Source of the DNA: Halobellus ruber
GTDB taxonomy: Archaea; Halobacteriota; Halobacteria; Halobacteriales; Haloferacaceae
Direction: 5' to 3'
NCBI RefSeq assembly: GCF_014212355.1
Contig: NZ_JACKXD010000003.1
Location: forward strand, 248,001 to 312,000
Length of the DNA: 64,000 nucleotides
Part shown: piece by piece, positions 1-9,127 of the stretch
Position numbering within the stretch: position 1 is the first letter of the stretch
How the letters are laid out: the number at the start of each line of letters is the position of its first letter
The notes under the pieces: generated by a model
Seen by the model: the letters and a program-made list of their open reading frames with translations, nothing else
Told to the model about the DNA's origin: nothing
Databases searched by the model: none
Translations under genes and position numbers: made by a program

Positions 1-5
1 GAGAA

Positions 6-392
6 ATGAAGTTTCGCCGCCAACGCCACGCGAACGAGTTCCGGACGGGTGATTCCATCCACGGACGCCTCAAGAGCGGGTGGGATTGGGTGACCAACCT
101 GACGCTGGACGTCGTCGCAGGATATGGTGAGCGGCCGCGGAACGTAGTCGGCGTCTCCATCGGTCTCGTCTTCGCATTCGGCGGTATCTACCAATTGATG
201 AATGCGCTCCCGAGCGGCAGCGGAACGCGGGACTACGTCCTGTTCAGCCTGCAGAATTTCGTGGCCTTCCTCATCGGGAGCAACCCGCGAGGGACGCTCG
301 CTGTCCGGTACGTGAGTGCTACAGAGGCGTTCCTCGGGGCCTTCCTCATTGCACTGTTCGTATTCACGCTGACTCGATCGTTGAATCGCTGA
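6..392 (+). CDS. C-terminal part of an ion-channel-like membrane protein, probably cut by the window edge
   Basis: 128 residues. The frame is open to the left edge, so the ATG at 6 may be internal. A charged N-terminal stretch leads to a hydrophobic segment around residues 45-65, a loop at about 78-95, and a last hydrophobic segment around 105-124 ending in Arg-rich residues. This two-helix layout with a pore-like loop recalls the channel domain at the C-terminus of some haloarchaeal pentapeptide-repeat proteins. The loop reads VAFLIGS rather than a K+ filter such as TLGYG, so ion selectivity cannot be inferred. Family assignment is by topology only. Confidence 0.5.
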   Translation: MKFRRQRHANEFRTGDSIHGRLKSGWDWVTNLTLDVVAGYGERPRNVVGVSIGLVFAFGGIYQLMNALPSGSGTRDYVLFSLQNFVAFLIGSNPRGTLAVRYVSATEAFLGAFLIALFVFTLTRSLNR

Positions 393-1073
393 TACTGTCG
401 GCATCCCGGTGGCGTCGTCGGGTAGCAGTGTGACCTGGCGGCGACGGAAGTTGTTGATCGAGTCGATGGCGTCTACAACCGGAATCAGGACGGGGTTCGT
501 GCTGTCCCAGTGCGAAAGTACGTCTGCTTTGACCTCCTCCCACCCCTGAAGGGGGTGGGATTCCTCGCGCGGTGGGCAACCCCGATGGGTCGCCGGGCAC
601 CCGGAGGCAAGATTCCCACTATGATAGTGGTACTCCGGTTTGTGGGTTCCGCTTCAGCCCCTGAACGGGGGTCGTGGTGTTGCTTTGCCCCCTTGCGGAG
701 GTATCCGCTCACGACAACCCACTACCGTGTCGCCACGGTAGTGTGGTTCCGCCGTCGTGTTCTCTCGGGCGGCCAGCAGGCCGGGCCATCGGCCTCACCG
801 CCGTTTCAGTCTCGTCGTAGCGGTGGCAAGTGCGGGCGGGCTCGCTTTTTGATTGTGGTGGAGACACCCATCCAACTCCAAGTTTCCCGACTTGCTTACC
901 TCGATAATCTTTCTCCGACAAATAAAACATCGGGGTTGCAGCCGAGTTCAGGGTGGTGGTTTACCGTGCCGTGCTGTCGCTCACACCCACCCCTGAAGGG
1001 GTTGGCTTCCGCTCGCTACGTGTCATAGCAGGCAGCGTTTGGGTCCGGCATTGCACCGCCAGGGGCCGTTCAG
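393..1073. mobile_element. Intergenic stretch with IS200/IS605-type (IS1341-like) non-coding debris
   Basis: No intact gene. Two similar hairpins, CCCACCCCTGAAGGGG-like, lie at about 539-559 and 984-1002, each followed by a TTCC or GCTTCC sequence of the kind seen near the ends of haloarchaeal tnpB elements. Between them are several short dyads, for example around 720-755. On the minus strand between 540 and 393 there is an open frame with protein-like composition (short motif NNFRRRQVTLLP) that may be the tail of a lost helix-turn-helix protein; this is weak. I recognise no transposase here. Confidence 0.35.
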
Positions 1074-1076
1074 TGA

Positions 1077-1154
1077 TACTGTTGGCTACAACTACGTGGA
1101 GACCTTCGACACCCCGGAGTGTCGAAATCCGTCACGGGACGATAGCCGACAGTA
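1077..1154 (-). repeat. 78-bp palindromic element, copy A
   Basis: Begins TACTGTTGGCTA and ends TAGCCGACAGTA, with GACACCCC/GGAGTGTC at the centre. Strand is given by which arm comes first: 'minus' copies start with the GAAGA- or GACCTTCGACACC-type arm. Flanks are TGA (left) and TCA (right), so no perfect trinucleotide duplication remains. It lies 140 bp upstream of the 1294 gene. Confidence 0.9.
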
Positions 1155-1293
1155 TCAGTACCCGTTCGTGTGCCGACGGCAGGAACCGTTCGCGCCCGCA
1201 GGGCAGTGGAATGAATCGGTGTCGACGGCGTCGGTGGCCGGTTGGCCCGACACACGTTTGATGCTCGCATCGCAAAGGAGGAGTGGAGGCGCA

Positions 1294-2622
1294 ATGGACT
1301 GGGCGGATCCTGACGTTCTCGAAGCGCGGGTGCGTGGGTTCGGTAGCGAGAGCCTCGCGGCGTTCGTGGCTGACCTCTGGGCCGCTCGGGGATTCGAGAC
1401 TGATCGTGACGGAGCGGTCGTTACCGCACGCCGTGACGAGCAGACTCGCGTGGTGTACGTCCTCACGGGGCGTGGTGGGACGCCGCCTGTCGAGACGGCG
1501 CGTCCCGTGGACGTGGTTGTTGCGTCGGGGCGTCCACGAGCGGGAGAGACGCTGGCTGCGGAGTTGAACGCACGGGTCGTCGACGCCGCTGGGCTGACCG
1601 GGATGCTTCGCTACGCTATCGAGCGTGACGTGGCTGCGGACCTGTGTGAGCGGCATTTCGGCGCGGCACCCGAAGCGGTGACGGCCCCGCCGCGGGACCG
1701 AGTCCGCCGAGCCGTAGAGAGGCTCGAAGCCGAGACCGTGGTGACGGTTCTGCTCGCGGCGTTCGTCGTGGCTGTCGGAGCGGGGGCAGTCTTCGGCCCG
1801 ACGAACCCAGGTGTCGCCGGTGACGAAACACCGGATGAGGCAGCCGTCACGCCCGGGACAGTGACGAGCCCGGGGGGCGATGGACCGGGGACCGTGACGG
1901 TCGATGCCGGATCGAGTCCGACCGACACCGGCGTCAGCACCCCAGCAGTCGTACCCGGCGTGAGCGAGACAGGGATCAGCAACGCGAGCCGGCTGGCGGA
2001 GGCACACGCAGCGACTGTTGCGGGCACGTCGTCGTACACGATCTGGTTCGATTACTATGCCCCTGAAACCGGGTCTACTGGGCGGGTACAGTATGATGTG
2101 GATGTGCGTGTCGAGGGTGAACAGGCGGTCGTCGAGACGAGCCGTGAACCGGCCGGGGGAACCCGGTCGCTGCTCAGCGCGATGTATTTCGACGGGACAG
2201 ACCAGTATAGCGTAACGAACAACGGTGGGGGGCTCTCCCGACTCGACAACCGGACGCCGACGGCGACGCCGCGTGCGGTCTCGTTTCTCCGTCCGGGGAG
2301 GATGGTTCGGGTGTATCTTGCGACCCCCGAGAGTACGGTTACTGCCACCGAGAGCGACGAGTTCGGTGAGCGCTACCGACTCGAAGGCACAGGCCGGCCA
2401 GGTGGGCTTCCCGATACAGTCACCGAGTATGAGATGACGGCTGTTGTCGACGAGCGCGGGTTCGTCCGGCTGTTCGAAGCCGAGTTCAGCATCTCCCGCG
2501 ACGGCGATTCCGACGGCGTCACCGACCGCCAACGCGTTCGCCTGACGTGGACGTACGACCGCGTCAACAGTACCGAGATCCGAATCACCGGAGAGAGTAC
2601 GAATCGGATGACGACCGGCTGA
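1294..2622 (+). CDS. Membrane-anchored protein with a nuclease-like N-terminal domain and an exported C-terminal domain
   Basis: 442 residues. The start is fixed by a strong ribosome-binding site (AAGGAGGA at about 1275-1282). Residues 1-130 have the alternating helix/strand pattern of Mrr-like PD-(D/E)XK folds, but I cannot name a complete catalytic set. A single membrane helix spans about 149-167, followed by a Thr/Pro/Gly linker to about 230. The C-terminal 210 residues are beta-rich and resemble haloarchaeal lipoprotein-type domains that begin by measuring strands such as SYTIWFDYY. The expected topology is N-terminus inside, C-terminus outside. It has no operon partner and converges on the 2848 gene. 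Function is unknown. Confidence 0.7.
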   Translation: MDWADPDVLEARVRGFGSESLAAFVADLWAARGFETDRDGAVVTARRDEQTRVVYVLTGRGGTPPVETARPVDVVVASGRPRAGETLAAELNARVVDAAGLTGMLRYAIERDVAADLCERHFGAAPEAVTAPPRDRVRRAVERLEAETVVTVLLAAFVVAVGAGAVFGPTNPGVAGDETPDEAAVTPGTVTSPGGDGPGTVTVDAGSSPTDTGVSTPAVVPGVSETGISNASRLAEAHAATVAGTSSYTIWFDYYAPETGSTGRVQYDVDVRVEGEQAVVETSREPAGGTRSLLSAMYFDGTDQYSVTNNGGGLSRLDNRTPTATPRAVSFLRPGRMVRVYLATPESTVTATESDEFGERYRLEGTGRPGGLPDTVTEYEMTAVVDERGFVRLFEAEFSISRDGDSDGVTDRQRVRLTWTYDRVNSTEIRITGESTNRMTTG

Positions 2623-2847
2623 GGAGTGCGATTCTGTGGCCGGGGCGGGTCACCGCAGTCGGACGAAGGACGGCAGAAGCGACCGGGGTATCTACGGGCG
2701 TGTGACCGATGAGGCGTCCGTGGACGCCCTGAGAGTGGTGTGTCGATGTCACGTGTTCGCAGTGCGGGCGTGAGGGGGGACTCGAGTGCGTGCGTGAGGC
2801 ACTGTCTGTCCGAGGACCCCCGACAGCGCCGCAGCCGATTGTGAGAC

Positions 2848-4605
2848 TCACCCCTCGGTGTCTTCGTGGATGGCTTCGCCGTCGAAGAGTCGTTCCGCGA
2901 TCGTGACTGTCTGCTCGCGCTCACGCCGGGTGGGGGAGTGCGCGGCCAGATACCGTGCCGGCGCGATCAGCGCGAGTCGCCGTTCCCGATCGGTATCGGC
3001 CACCTCGAACTGTCGGAAGCCAGCTTCGACGCTCTGCAGGGTGTGGAAGGTGGCGTCCTCGCGCAACAGTCCCTCGCCCAGCGTCCGTTTCAGCGCCGTC
3101 GGGTCGCCGCCGGCGTCGAAGTGCCCGGCGACGATCCGTGCCGCCTCGTCGACGCCGCCCTGCTCGTCGAGGACCGCCAGTAGGCGGTCACGGAGGTCGG
3201 CCGGATCACCGTCCGCGCCGGCCCCGGGATCGGGGATAGTCGCCGGCGGCTGGTTCAGGAACCGGTCGAGATACACCGACATCGCGCCTTGCCAGCAGGC
3301 CTCGTAGACGGCCGGCGCGTCGGTGCGGCGTGCGAGGTTGTCGACGGCGTTGGCGAACGAGAAGGTGTGGTGCACCGTGTTCCAGTCGCTGAACTCGTTC
3401 CCGGTGCCGAAGTGGGCGACCCGGCGGAGTGCGGCGACCGCGACCGCGTGGGCGAGTTGCTCGGAACTCGCGCCGGCGGCGACGGCGTCCCGGAGTCCCT
3501 CGTCGATCTCGTGTGGGTCGCTCGATAGCAGCGTCTCGACGAAGTCGTCGGGTCGGTCCCACTCGTTGTCGGCGCCGGCGGCAATCAGTTCGGGCAGGTC
3601 CGCGGCAGCGTCGAAACACAGTTCGGCCACGTCGACTGGCCGGGTCCACGCGCTGGTTTCTTCGCCGCGTGAGGCGTCGGCGATGGCGTCGACCACGGTG
3701 GCGAGGACGGGTTCCCGGCGGTCCCACCCGACGTGATCCAGGGTCTCGATGGCCTTGTTGAGGAAATCGATCGTGTGACTGTTGTTCATATAGATGTGAT
3801 CGGTGGCGGCGGCAACGAGGAGTTCGACGAGGTCCTCGCGGTCAAGCACGTTCGCCGCGGTGCGGAGACAGCGCTCGGCGCCCGTGGCGTCGCGGACGTC
3901 GCAGGTGTCGCGGAACCAGGATTTCAGCCGGGACTTGGAGAGCGTCTCGTTGTCGAGCGCGTACTGCTCGAACCGCGGCGGTTCGCCGTCGCAGTTGTCT
4001 GCGACCTCGGTGACGCCGACGATCATCGCCCGGAGTTTCTCGTCGTGCGCGAGGTCATCGTGGAGATTCGCCATCGCGCCGAGCGTCGTCAGCCCTCGGC
4101 CCCACCCGTCTGCGCGGTACTGCGTTCCGAACTCGACCGCGGTCTCCAACGGCGTGGTGAACCCCTCGCCGTAGTGATCAAGGTGGATGACGGCCTTTGC
4201 GGTGACCAAAGAGAGGTTCTCCGCCAGACCGTCGGCCAGTCTGTTTCGCCAGTGGGTTTCCGGGGGCACGTCGGGGTCGGGATCGGGGTCGACGTAGACG
4301 GACCCGTCTCGGACCTGCGTCGGAAAGGTCTGGACGTCGTCGGCCCAGATGTCCAGCGTGTCTCCCCGTGCGAGTTCGAACCGTGCGTGGTGCCAGTCAC
4401 ACGTCAGTAAGCCGTCCTCGACGCTGCCTTTCGAGAGCGGGAATCCCATATGCGGACAGCGGTTATCGACGGCGTACACCTCCCCCTCGTGGTAAAACAG
4501 CGCGATCGGGCGGCCGGCGGCCATCGTGACCGTCCGCCCAGCATCGCGGAGCCCGTCGACGTCGGCGACCTCGGTCATGTCCTGATCCGTGGTATCCGAT
4601 GACAT
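2848..4605 (-). CDS. Rieske [2Fe-2S] protein with a long alpha-helical C-terminal domain
   Basis: 585 residues. The N-terminal domain (about 10-110) carries both Rieske cluster loops, CPH at about residues 51-53 and CDWHH about 18 residues later, so it should bind a [2Fe-2S] centre. The remaining 470 residues are helical, rich in His, Asp and Glu (for example HIYMNNSHT and NTVHHTFSFANA), and may hold another metal or substrate site. I do not recognise this domain by name; similar long Rieske fusions are annotated only as Rieske proteins. It is a single gene without obvious redox partners nearby, so it is a probable soluble electron-transfer or oxygenase protein of unknown substrate. Confidence 0.75.
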   Translation of the reverse strand: MSSDTTDQDMTEVADVDGLRDAGRTVTMAAGRPIALFYHEGEVYAVDNRCPHMGFPLSKGSVEDGLLTCDWHHARFELARGDTLDIWADDVQTFPTQVRDGSVYVDPDPDPDVPPETHWRNRLADGLAENLSLVTAKAVIHLDHYGEGFTTPLETAVEFGTQYRADGWGRGLTTLGAMANLHDDLAHDEKLRAMIVGVTEVADNCDGEPPRFEQYALDNETLSKSRLKSWFRDTCDVRDATGAERCLRTAANVLDREDLVELLVAAATDHIYMNNSHTIDFLNKAIETLDHVGWDRREPVLATVVDAIADASRGEETSAWTRPVDVAELCFDAAADLPELIAAGADNEWDRPDDFVETLLSSDPHEIDEGLRDAVAAGASSEQLAHAVAVAALRRVAHFGTGNEFSDWNTVHHTFSFANAVDNLARRTDAPAVYEACWQGAMSVYLDRFLNQPPATIPDPGAGADGDPADLRDRLLAVLDEQGGVDEAARIVAGHFDAGGDPTALKRTLGEGLLREDATFHTLQSVEAGFRQFEVADTDRERRLALIAPARYLAAHSPTRREREQTVTIAERLFDGEAIHEDTEG

Positions 4606-4826
4606 ACCTGGTGATCCGGGAGCGAGACGGATATGTGTTCGGCGGCGACCGGATGCCGGCAGGCCGTCGGCCTCGGATGACTGTATGGACTCGTAGAAAC
4701 TGTGGAGGTGGTTTCGACTCAGTCGGGTTATGTGAGCGTCTCGTCGGCGGATTGGAACTGGGCCGGACGAACCCGTATCGACGACTCTGGCGTCTTCGTG
4801 TGATCCTGAGGGTCCGCCTAATGGTG
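4606..4826. other. Intergenic, no feature seen
   Basis: 221 bp between the start of the Rieske gene and the 3' end of the CBS gene, both on the minus strand. I see no convincing gene, repeat or hairpin beyond the expected promoter space of the Rieske gene. Confidence 0.4.
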
Positions 4827-5639
4827 TTACGTACTGTGCTGTGAGGGGTCCGGCTGTGATGCTGTGTCGGGTGTGAATGAGGTGAAGTAGCCGTGGGCGA
4901 AGTCGATGATGTCCTGATCGAGCTCGCTCCGGTCGTCGACGCGGAAGTGGAAGAGACGGTTCCGGTTTTCGTTGAGACGGCCGATCAGTTCGCGGATGAA
5001 GTCCGGTTTTTCCGAGAAGTAAGTGTCGAAGCCGTCGTCCCAGCGAACGGAGATGAGGCGGCGGTAGTGGGCGAAACTACAGTCTTCGAGCTTCGTGACG
5101 GGGCGAAGCGTATCGGAATCCTCACTGACGGCTTCGAGAGCGTCCGCAACCTCACTGCCCATCACGGCGTGGATGATACTACGGATCCTGAGTTCGGTTT
5201 CCTCGATCAGCAGAAAGGGTTCGGTGGCCTCGCGCCAGTACTCACGGATGTCGTAGTCAGTGATGATGCGATAGGGGACTGTTCCATCGTCCCGTGCGAC
5301 GACGCTGTCATCGTGAACGAGGACGTACGACCGGTCGCCGAGCAGATCGAATAGATCTTCCATATCGTTGTCCTTCCGGACCGTTTTCGGGTTTTCAACG
5401 GCGAATTCGGCAACACGAGCGCTCGCACCTCCGGGATCGCTCAGCACGGTATCGGTCACGAGCAGCGCACGGGCGATGGACTGGAAGGACACGACACCGA
5501 CGAACTCGCCATCACGCGTCAACCCCATCTGTGAGAACTTCCGCGAGAGCATCGACTCGATCACGCGACCGATCCGCGCATCGACCGGGACGGTTTCGAG
5601 AGGCGGGGCCTCGATTTCACCGACATCCGCGATCGCCAT
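4827..5639 (-). CDS. CBS-domain protein
   Basis: 270 residues. The first 150 hold a pair of CBS motifs, with characteristic strings such as GEFVGVVSFQSIARAL and a second ...TVPYRIITDYDIREYW. CBS pairs bind adenosine nucleotides and usually act as energy or nucleotide sensors. The C-terminal 120 residues form a separate helical domain (FAHYRRLISVRWDD, FIRELIGRLNENRNRLFHFR) that I do not recognise; it may be the effector. A TATA-like TTTTTACC at 5663-5670 on the minus strand lies about 27 bases before the ATG, suggesting a leaderless transcript. No operon partner. Confidence 0.8.
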   Translation of the reverse strand: MAIADVGEIEAPPLETVPVDARIGRVIESMLSRKFSQMGLTRDGEFVGVVSFQSIARALLVTDTVLSDPGGASARVAEFAVENPKTVRKDNDMEDLFDLLGDRSYVLVHDDSVVARDDGTVPYRIITDYDIREYWREATEPFLLIEETELRIRSIIHAVMGSEVADALEAVSEDSDTLRPVTKLEDCSFAHYRRLISVRWDDGFDTYFSEKPDFIRELIGRLNENRNRLFHFRVDDRSELDQDIIDFAHGYFTSFTPDTASQPDPSQHST

Positions 5640-5867
5640 AGCTACTGTCCAGTCGGAGCACTGGTAAAAACGTACCCATCGTGCAGTACGTCCCTAAAAA
5701 CATCTGCAGGTGAACTTATTACCCAATGAAATCACGCTGGACGCCGTGATGTCCCGGACGGAGACGGAGTCGGAACTCACAGCGTCGAGGTGTGCGTACA
5801 CGGTTCACGACAGTGTCGCGATCCGGATCCGGGATCGCGACGCCGTAACTGATGTCGCGGGTGCTGA

Positions 5868-5945
5868 TACTGTCGGCTATAGTCGCGTGACGGATTTCGG
5901 CACCCCGGGGTGTCGAAAATCTTCACGTAGTTATAGCCAACAGTA
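5868..5945 (+). repeat. 78-bp palindromic element, copy B
   Basis: Same ends as the other copies (TACTGTCGGCTAT ... TATAGCCAACAGTA). Flanked by TGA on both sides (5865-5867 and 5946-5948), a perfect 3-bp direct duplication. Lies in the intergenic region upstream of the CBS gene. Confidence 0.92.
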
Positions 5946-6081
5946 TGAAGCCGCGGCCGCCCACTACCGGCACTCGGGGACGCCTGACGAGGAGACCGTC
6001 GCTGCATATCCTCACGTTTGCGACAGCCGTTCACCTCCGCTCGATGACGATGACGACAGTATCGCTCGACACAGTCACTCA

Positions 6082-6159
6082 CACCGTCGGCTGTAGTCGT
6101 GTGACGGATTTCCACACCTTGGGGTGTGAGAAATCTTCACGTACTTATGATCGACAGTA
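6082..6159 (+). repeat. 78-bp palindromic element, copy C (most diverged)
   Basis: Still exactly 78 bp, but the left end has drifted to CACCGTCGGCTGT and the central loop to CACACCTTGGGGTGTG. Note that the central change is compensated on both arms (CACACC / GGTGTG), which keeps the stem. Flanks are TCA on both sides. It sits 137 bp from copy B in the same orientation. Confidence 0.8.
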
Positions 6160-6369
6160 TCAAGCCGCACTCACAGCAGCCGCTGACGAAGCCGACGTGG
6201 AGTCGTACTCGCCGTTAGTGTTCGGAGAGCCCTCACGGGCGCCGAATCACTCGACCCGAGAGTGCTGCCGGGGAACCCGACGAGCGATCCGGCCGGTTAC
6301 AGCGACGACAGGGTGGTGGGCGGCCGTGGCAATGACAGCGCAGAAGTGGCCAGGGTGGTATCAGGACGT

Positions 6370-6714
6370 ATGACCGATGACTCGTCTGCAGACCCGTCGG
6401 AGAGCGGCGTGCCGACTGTCGCGTGCACGCAGTGTGGCCGTGCGTGGGACCTCGACTACGAACTTGAGGAACTGTACGCTGGGAACCGGGCTGTCGAACA
6501 GTTCGCGCTCGATCACGAACGGCATACGGGTCACTTTCCCGATGACGTGACGCCGTGGATCGTCGAGTGCCGGCAGTGCCCGGACGGCGAGCAGTATCTC
6601 GAGGAACGCTCTGCTCGCCGGTGGGCGGAGACCCACGCCCGACATACGAATCATACTGTGGAACTACAGCCGCCGGCGGACGGGACCCCGGTTGAACGGA
6701 TCAACGCGGAGTGA
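6370..6714 (+). CDS. Small protein with two CxxC...HxxHTxH zinc-binding-like repeats
   Basis: 114 residues, starting at the ATG that opens MTDDSS; an upstream in-frame extension would run back into unrelated sequence. Two units are visible: CTQCG (C19, C22) followed by DHERHTGH, and CRQCP (C67, C70) followed by THARHTNH. Each could hold one zinc ion with two Cys and two His. The same CxxC...HERxTGH pattern occurs once in the 11173 gene. Such mini-zinc proteins usually bind nucleic acid or protein partners; nothing here shows which. Flanked by palindromic elements C and D. Confidence 0.7.
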   Translation: MTDDSSADPSESGVPTVACTQCGRAWDLDYELEELYAGNRAVEQFALDHERHTGHFPDDVTPWIVECRQCPDGEQYLEERSARRWAETHARHTNHTVELQPPADGTPVERINAE

Positions 6715-6731
6715 GCTGCATCTCCCACTGA

Positions 6732-6809
6732 TACTGTCGGCTATAGTCACGTGACGGATTTCGACACCCCAGGGTGTCGAAAATCTTCACGTACTTATAG
6801 CCAACAGTA
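6732..6809 (+). repeat. 78-bp palindromic element, copy D
   Basis: Well-conserved copy, with TACTGTCGGCTATAG at the left and TATAGCCAACAGTA at the right. Flanks are TGA and TCA (not identical). Its right flank touches the hairpins of the tnpB remnant. Confidence 0.92.
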
Positions 6810-6811
6810 TC

Positions 6812-7107
6812 AATGAGCGAAGCTCATTGGCATCACGAGACGGCGAAGCCGTCTCGAACGAACTCGACCGAGAATGCAGGTCACTACAGCGTTCGTGGCC
6901 TTTCAACTCCGATCTGAGTTCGGCTTCGTCGGGTATCTCACCGTCGTCATCCCACCGCTGTCGGATGTAGTAGCGTCCGACGCTGCACAGTTTTGATGCG
7001 GAGAACCCGCACTGGTCGGGATCGTCACGAACCTGCTGGTGGTTCGTGATACGTCCGACGTAGGTGCGGGTCGTCTCCAGCAGTTCACTGAAATGATAAC
7101 CGATCAT
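6812..7107 (-). pseudogene. tnpB (IS200/IS605, IS1341-type) internal-deletion remnant with terminal hairpins
   Basis: On the minus strand from 7107 the first 75 or so residues (MIGYHFSELLETTRTYVGRI..., ...DDDGEIPDEAEL...) match the N-terminal region of haloarchaeal TnpB RNA-guided nucleases as I know them. The frame then changes to unrelated residues, and the entire catalytic part is missing. Immediately beyond lie two tight hairpins with GAA loops, AATGAGC/GCTCATT at 6812-6828 and CGAGACGGC/GCCGTCTCG at 6836-6856, typical of the right end of such elements. The result looks like a miniature derivative that kept both ends. It encodes no active enzyme. Confidence 0.65.
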
Positions 7108-7311
7108 GAGTGATTATTAAAATCAACGACCGGGTGTTGAATATCCGGTTGGAGTGGCGTCGGTGGGGTAGCGACCGGAGTGTCGGGTTTATGCCGCGTC
7201 TGAAAGCACAGGTACTCTCCGTGTCTCTTATCACACGGATGATCGAATTTACTGGTCAAAACGGGGCGGGCGCTGATCTACTACGGCCCACCTCCCACCG
7301 GGACGATACCG

Positions 7312-7319
7312 TTTTTATC
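7312..7319 (+). promoter_or_regulatory. TATA box for the 7341 membrane-protein gene
   Basis: TTTTTATC centred about 26 bases before the ATG, the spacing expected for a leaderless haloarchaeal transcript. This supports 7341 over upstream in-frame starts. Confidence 0.55.
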
Positions 7320-7340
7320 GCCCGGAAGCTACCGCCGCCG

Positions 7341-8579
7341 ATGTCGTCGCTCCGGTCACTGCTGGCGCCCCACTGGGCCGACGCGCTCGCTGCGTGGGCC
7401 ATCACCGTCGGGTTGGTCGCCGCAGTCGGACAGTTCCGGGTGACCGGAGAACCGGACTGGGCGCTGTTCACGACCCTGCTCGTTGCCGTCGTCGTCGTCG
7501 TCCCGCTCGCAACGCGGGACCCGGCGGTGACGGTGCCGGCCGAACTACTGGCGGTCGCCGCCCTTCCGGTCGCAGTCCGGGCGGCCGGCGCGTTCCCACA
7601 GGCGACCCCGTTCGTGGCCGCGGCCGCGCTCGCGATGCTGGTCGCCGTCGTGCTGGACGCCTTCACGTCGCTGTCTATGACGCCCCGGTTCGCGGCCGTC
7701 TTCGTCGTCATCACCACGATGGCCGCGGCCGGCACGTGGGCCGCCGGCACGTTTGCCGCCGACACGGTTGCTGGGACGGCCTTCGTCACCGACAAAACCG
7801 AGCTGATGTGGGACCTGGTCGTTGCCACTGCGGCGGGGATCGGTGCGGGCGTCCTTCTCGACGTGTACTTCCGGTTCTCCGACCGGATCGACCGGCTCCG
7901 GGCGGCCGGTGACGGGGGGACCACGGCCACTACCGATGCCGGGGTCGACCTCCCCGGCGACGCCCACCAACACACACGCCTCGTCCGAACGTTGCAGCTG
8001 CTGTTGCTCGGGATTGCCGGCGTCGCGCTCGTTCGGGGCAACGCGACGCTTGCGGTCAACAGCCTCGGCCCGCTGGCGATCACGTTGCTCCCGGCACTGT
8101 TCCGCCGGGAGTACGACTACGCGATGGACACCGGCCTCGTACTGTGGATCACGCTCGCGGCGACGCTGCACGCGGTCGGCGCGCTCGGCCTCTACGAGTC
8201 GCTGGGATGGTACGACAGCCTGACGCATACGTTCTCGGCGAGCATCGTTGCCGGCGTCGGCTACGCGCTGGCCCGGAGCGTCGAGCGTCACACCACCGCG
8301 GTCACGTTTACCCGGGGGTTTCGCGCCACTTTCGTCGTCCTGTTCGTGCTCGCAGTCGGCGTCGCCTGGGAGATTCTGGAGTTCGCGAGCGGCGGGCTGG
8401 CGACGTTGATCGGCGGCGAGGCGGTCCTGGCCCAGTACGGGACGACAGATATCGTCAACGACCTCGTGTTCAACACCGTCGGCGCAGTGCTGGTGGCTGG
8501 CTTCGCCAGTGCCCACTTCGAGAGTCTGGCGGTCCGGCTCGCGGGCAGCGTCGGCGTGTTAGTCCGTGGCGGTGAGTGA
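7341..8579 (+). CDS. Polytopic membrane protein with a DUF2238/YjdF-like C-terminal half
   Basis: 412 residues with about ten hydrophobic segments. The C-terminal half has the scattered polar residues of the DUF2238 (YjdF) type: a W-Y-D-S-L-T-H segment, then A-W-E-I-L-E-F inside a helix, then T-D-I-V-N-D-L-V-F-N-T-V-G-A near the end. Those membrane-buried Asp, His, Glu and Asn residues are the recognisable signature, but no biochemical role is established for this group. The N-terminal half is a further set of helices of unknown kin. Single transcription unit with its own TATA box. Confidence 0.7.
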   Translation: MSSLRSLLAPHWADALAAWAITVGLVAAVGQFRVTGEPDWALFTTLLVAVVVVVPLATRDPAVTVPAELLAVAALPVAVRAAGAFPQATPFVAAAALAMLVAVVLDAFTSLSMTPRFAAVFVVITTMAAAGTWAAGTFAADTVAGTAFVTDKTELMWDLVVATAAGIGAGVLLDVYFRFSDRIDRLRAAGDGGTTATTDAGVDLPGDAHQHTRLVRTLQLLLLGIAGVALVRGNATLAVNSLGPLAITLLPALFRREYDYAMDTGLVLWITLAATLHAVGALGLYESLGWYDSLTHTFSASIVAGVGYALARSVERHTTAVTFTRGFRATFVVLFVLAVGVAWEILEFASGGLATLIGGEAVLAQYGTTDIVNDLVFNTVGAVLVAGFASAHFESLAVRLAGSVGVLVRGGE

Positions 8580-9127
8580 GTGACGGGCCGCGACGGCGTG
8601 CGTCGTTCGATCGTCGACGGGCTGGTACCGATGGCTTCGGCTTTTGCCATTCGTGAATAGTATTCCGTTCGTACTTTTCGAGAATCGAGAGGAAGTATTA
8701 ACCAACAAGACGGTTCTCTCAACCGAATGAGGAGTACGTGAGGGGGGTGCTGATGCCTCACGAGCCACCGACTCCGGCGGGAGACGTCCGATGAGAGTCA
8801 GCGACATACGCCCGTCAGAGCCTTTGAAATCAAACATCCGGGTTTTCCAGCCCGCTGACGTCCGTCCCCGGATACGCCTCCGCCGGGTCTTCGATCACGT
8901 GTACTTTGCCTTCTCCGTGCTACGCGATCGAGCGGTTTTAACCAACACACGCCGCGAAGCAGTCTCCTGGAGGATGATCGGCACCGCCGAGATGGTCGGG
9001 GTGCGTGTCCCTTTCATCCGGTCCCGAAAGGACGGAGATTGCTACCACCCCGATCGATCGAACGATTGATTGCAGGTCGGTAACGACACTACTTCGGGAG
9101 AAAAACGAGCGATCCGCATAGATAGCA
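8580..9127. other. Intergenic, with a decayed copy of the 22485-gene upstream region
   Basis: No intact gene. At 8696-8704 there is TTAACCAAC, and 50 bases on a 13-codon frame (8753-8794) encodes MPHEPPTPAGDVR, which resembles the first residues of the 22485 gene (MSNEPPTPPAG). A second TTAACCAAC-type site is at about 8938-8946. The rest shows nothing I can name. Confidence 0.4.

Noticed and set aside
1039-1293. In-frame N-terminal extension of the 1294 gene
   Set aside because: It runs through palindromic element A, while the ATG at 1294 has a strong ribosome-binding site.
1132-2532. 466-codon minus-strand frame opposite the 1294 gene
   Set aside because: Antisense shadow typical of GC-rich DNA; residues rich in Arg, Pro and Ser, without motifs.
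5710-6373. Long plus-strand frames (128 and 142 codons) spanning palindromic elements B and C
   Set aside because: They consist largely of the repeat itself, have no TATA box or ribosome-binding site and no family resemblance.
8791-9069. 92-codon plus-strand frame before the HTH_10 gene
   Set aside because: Composition is not protein-like, and no promoter or family is visible.
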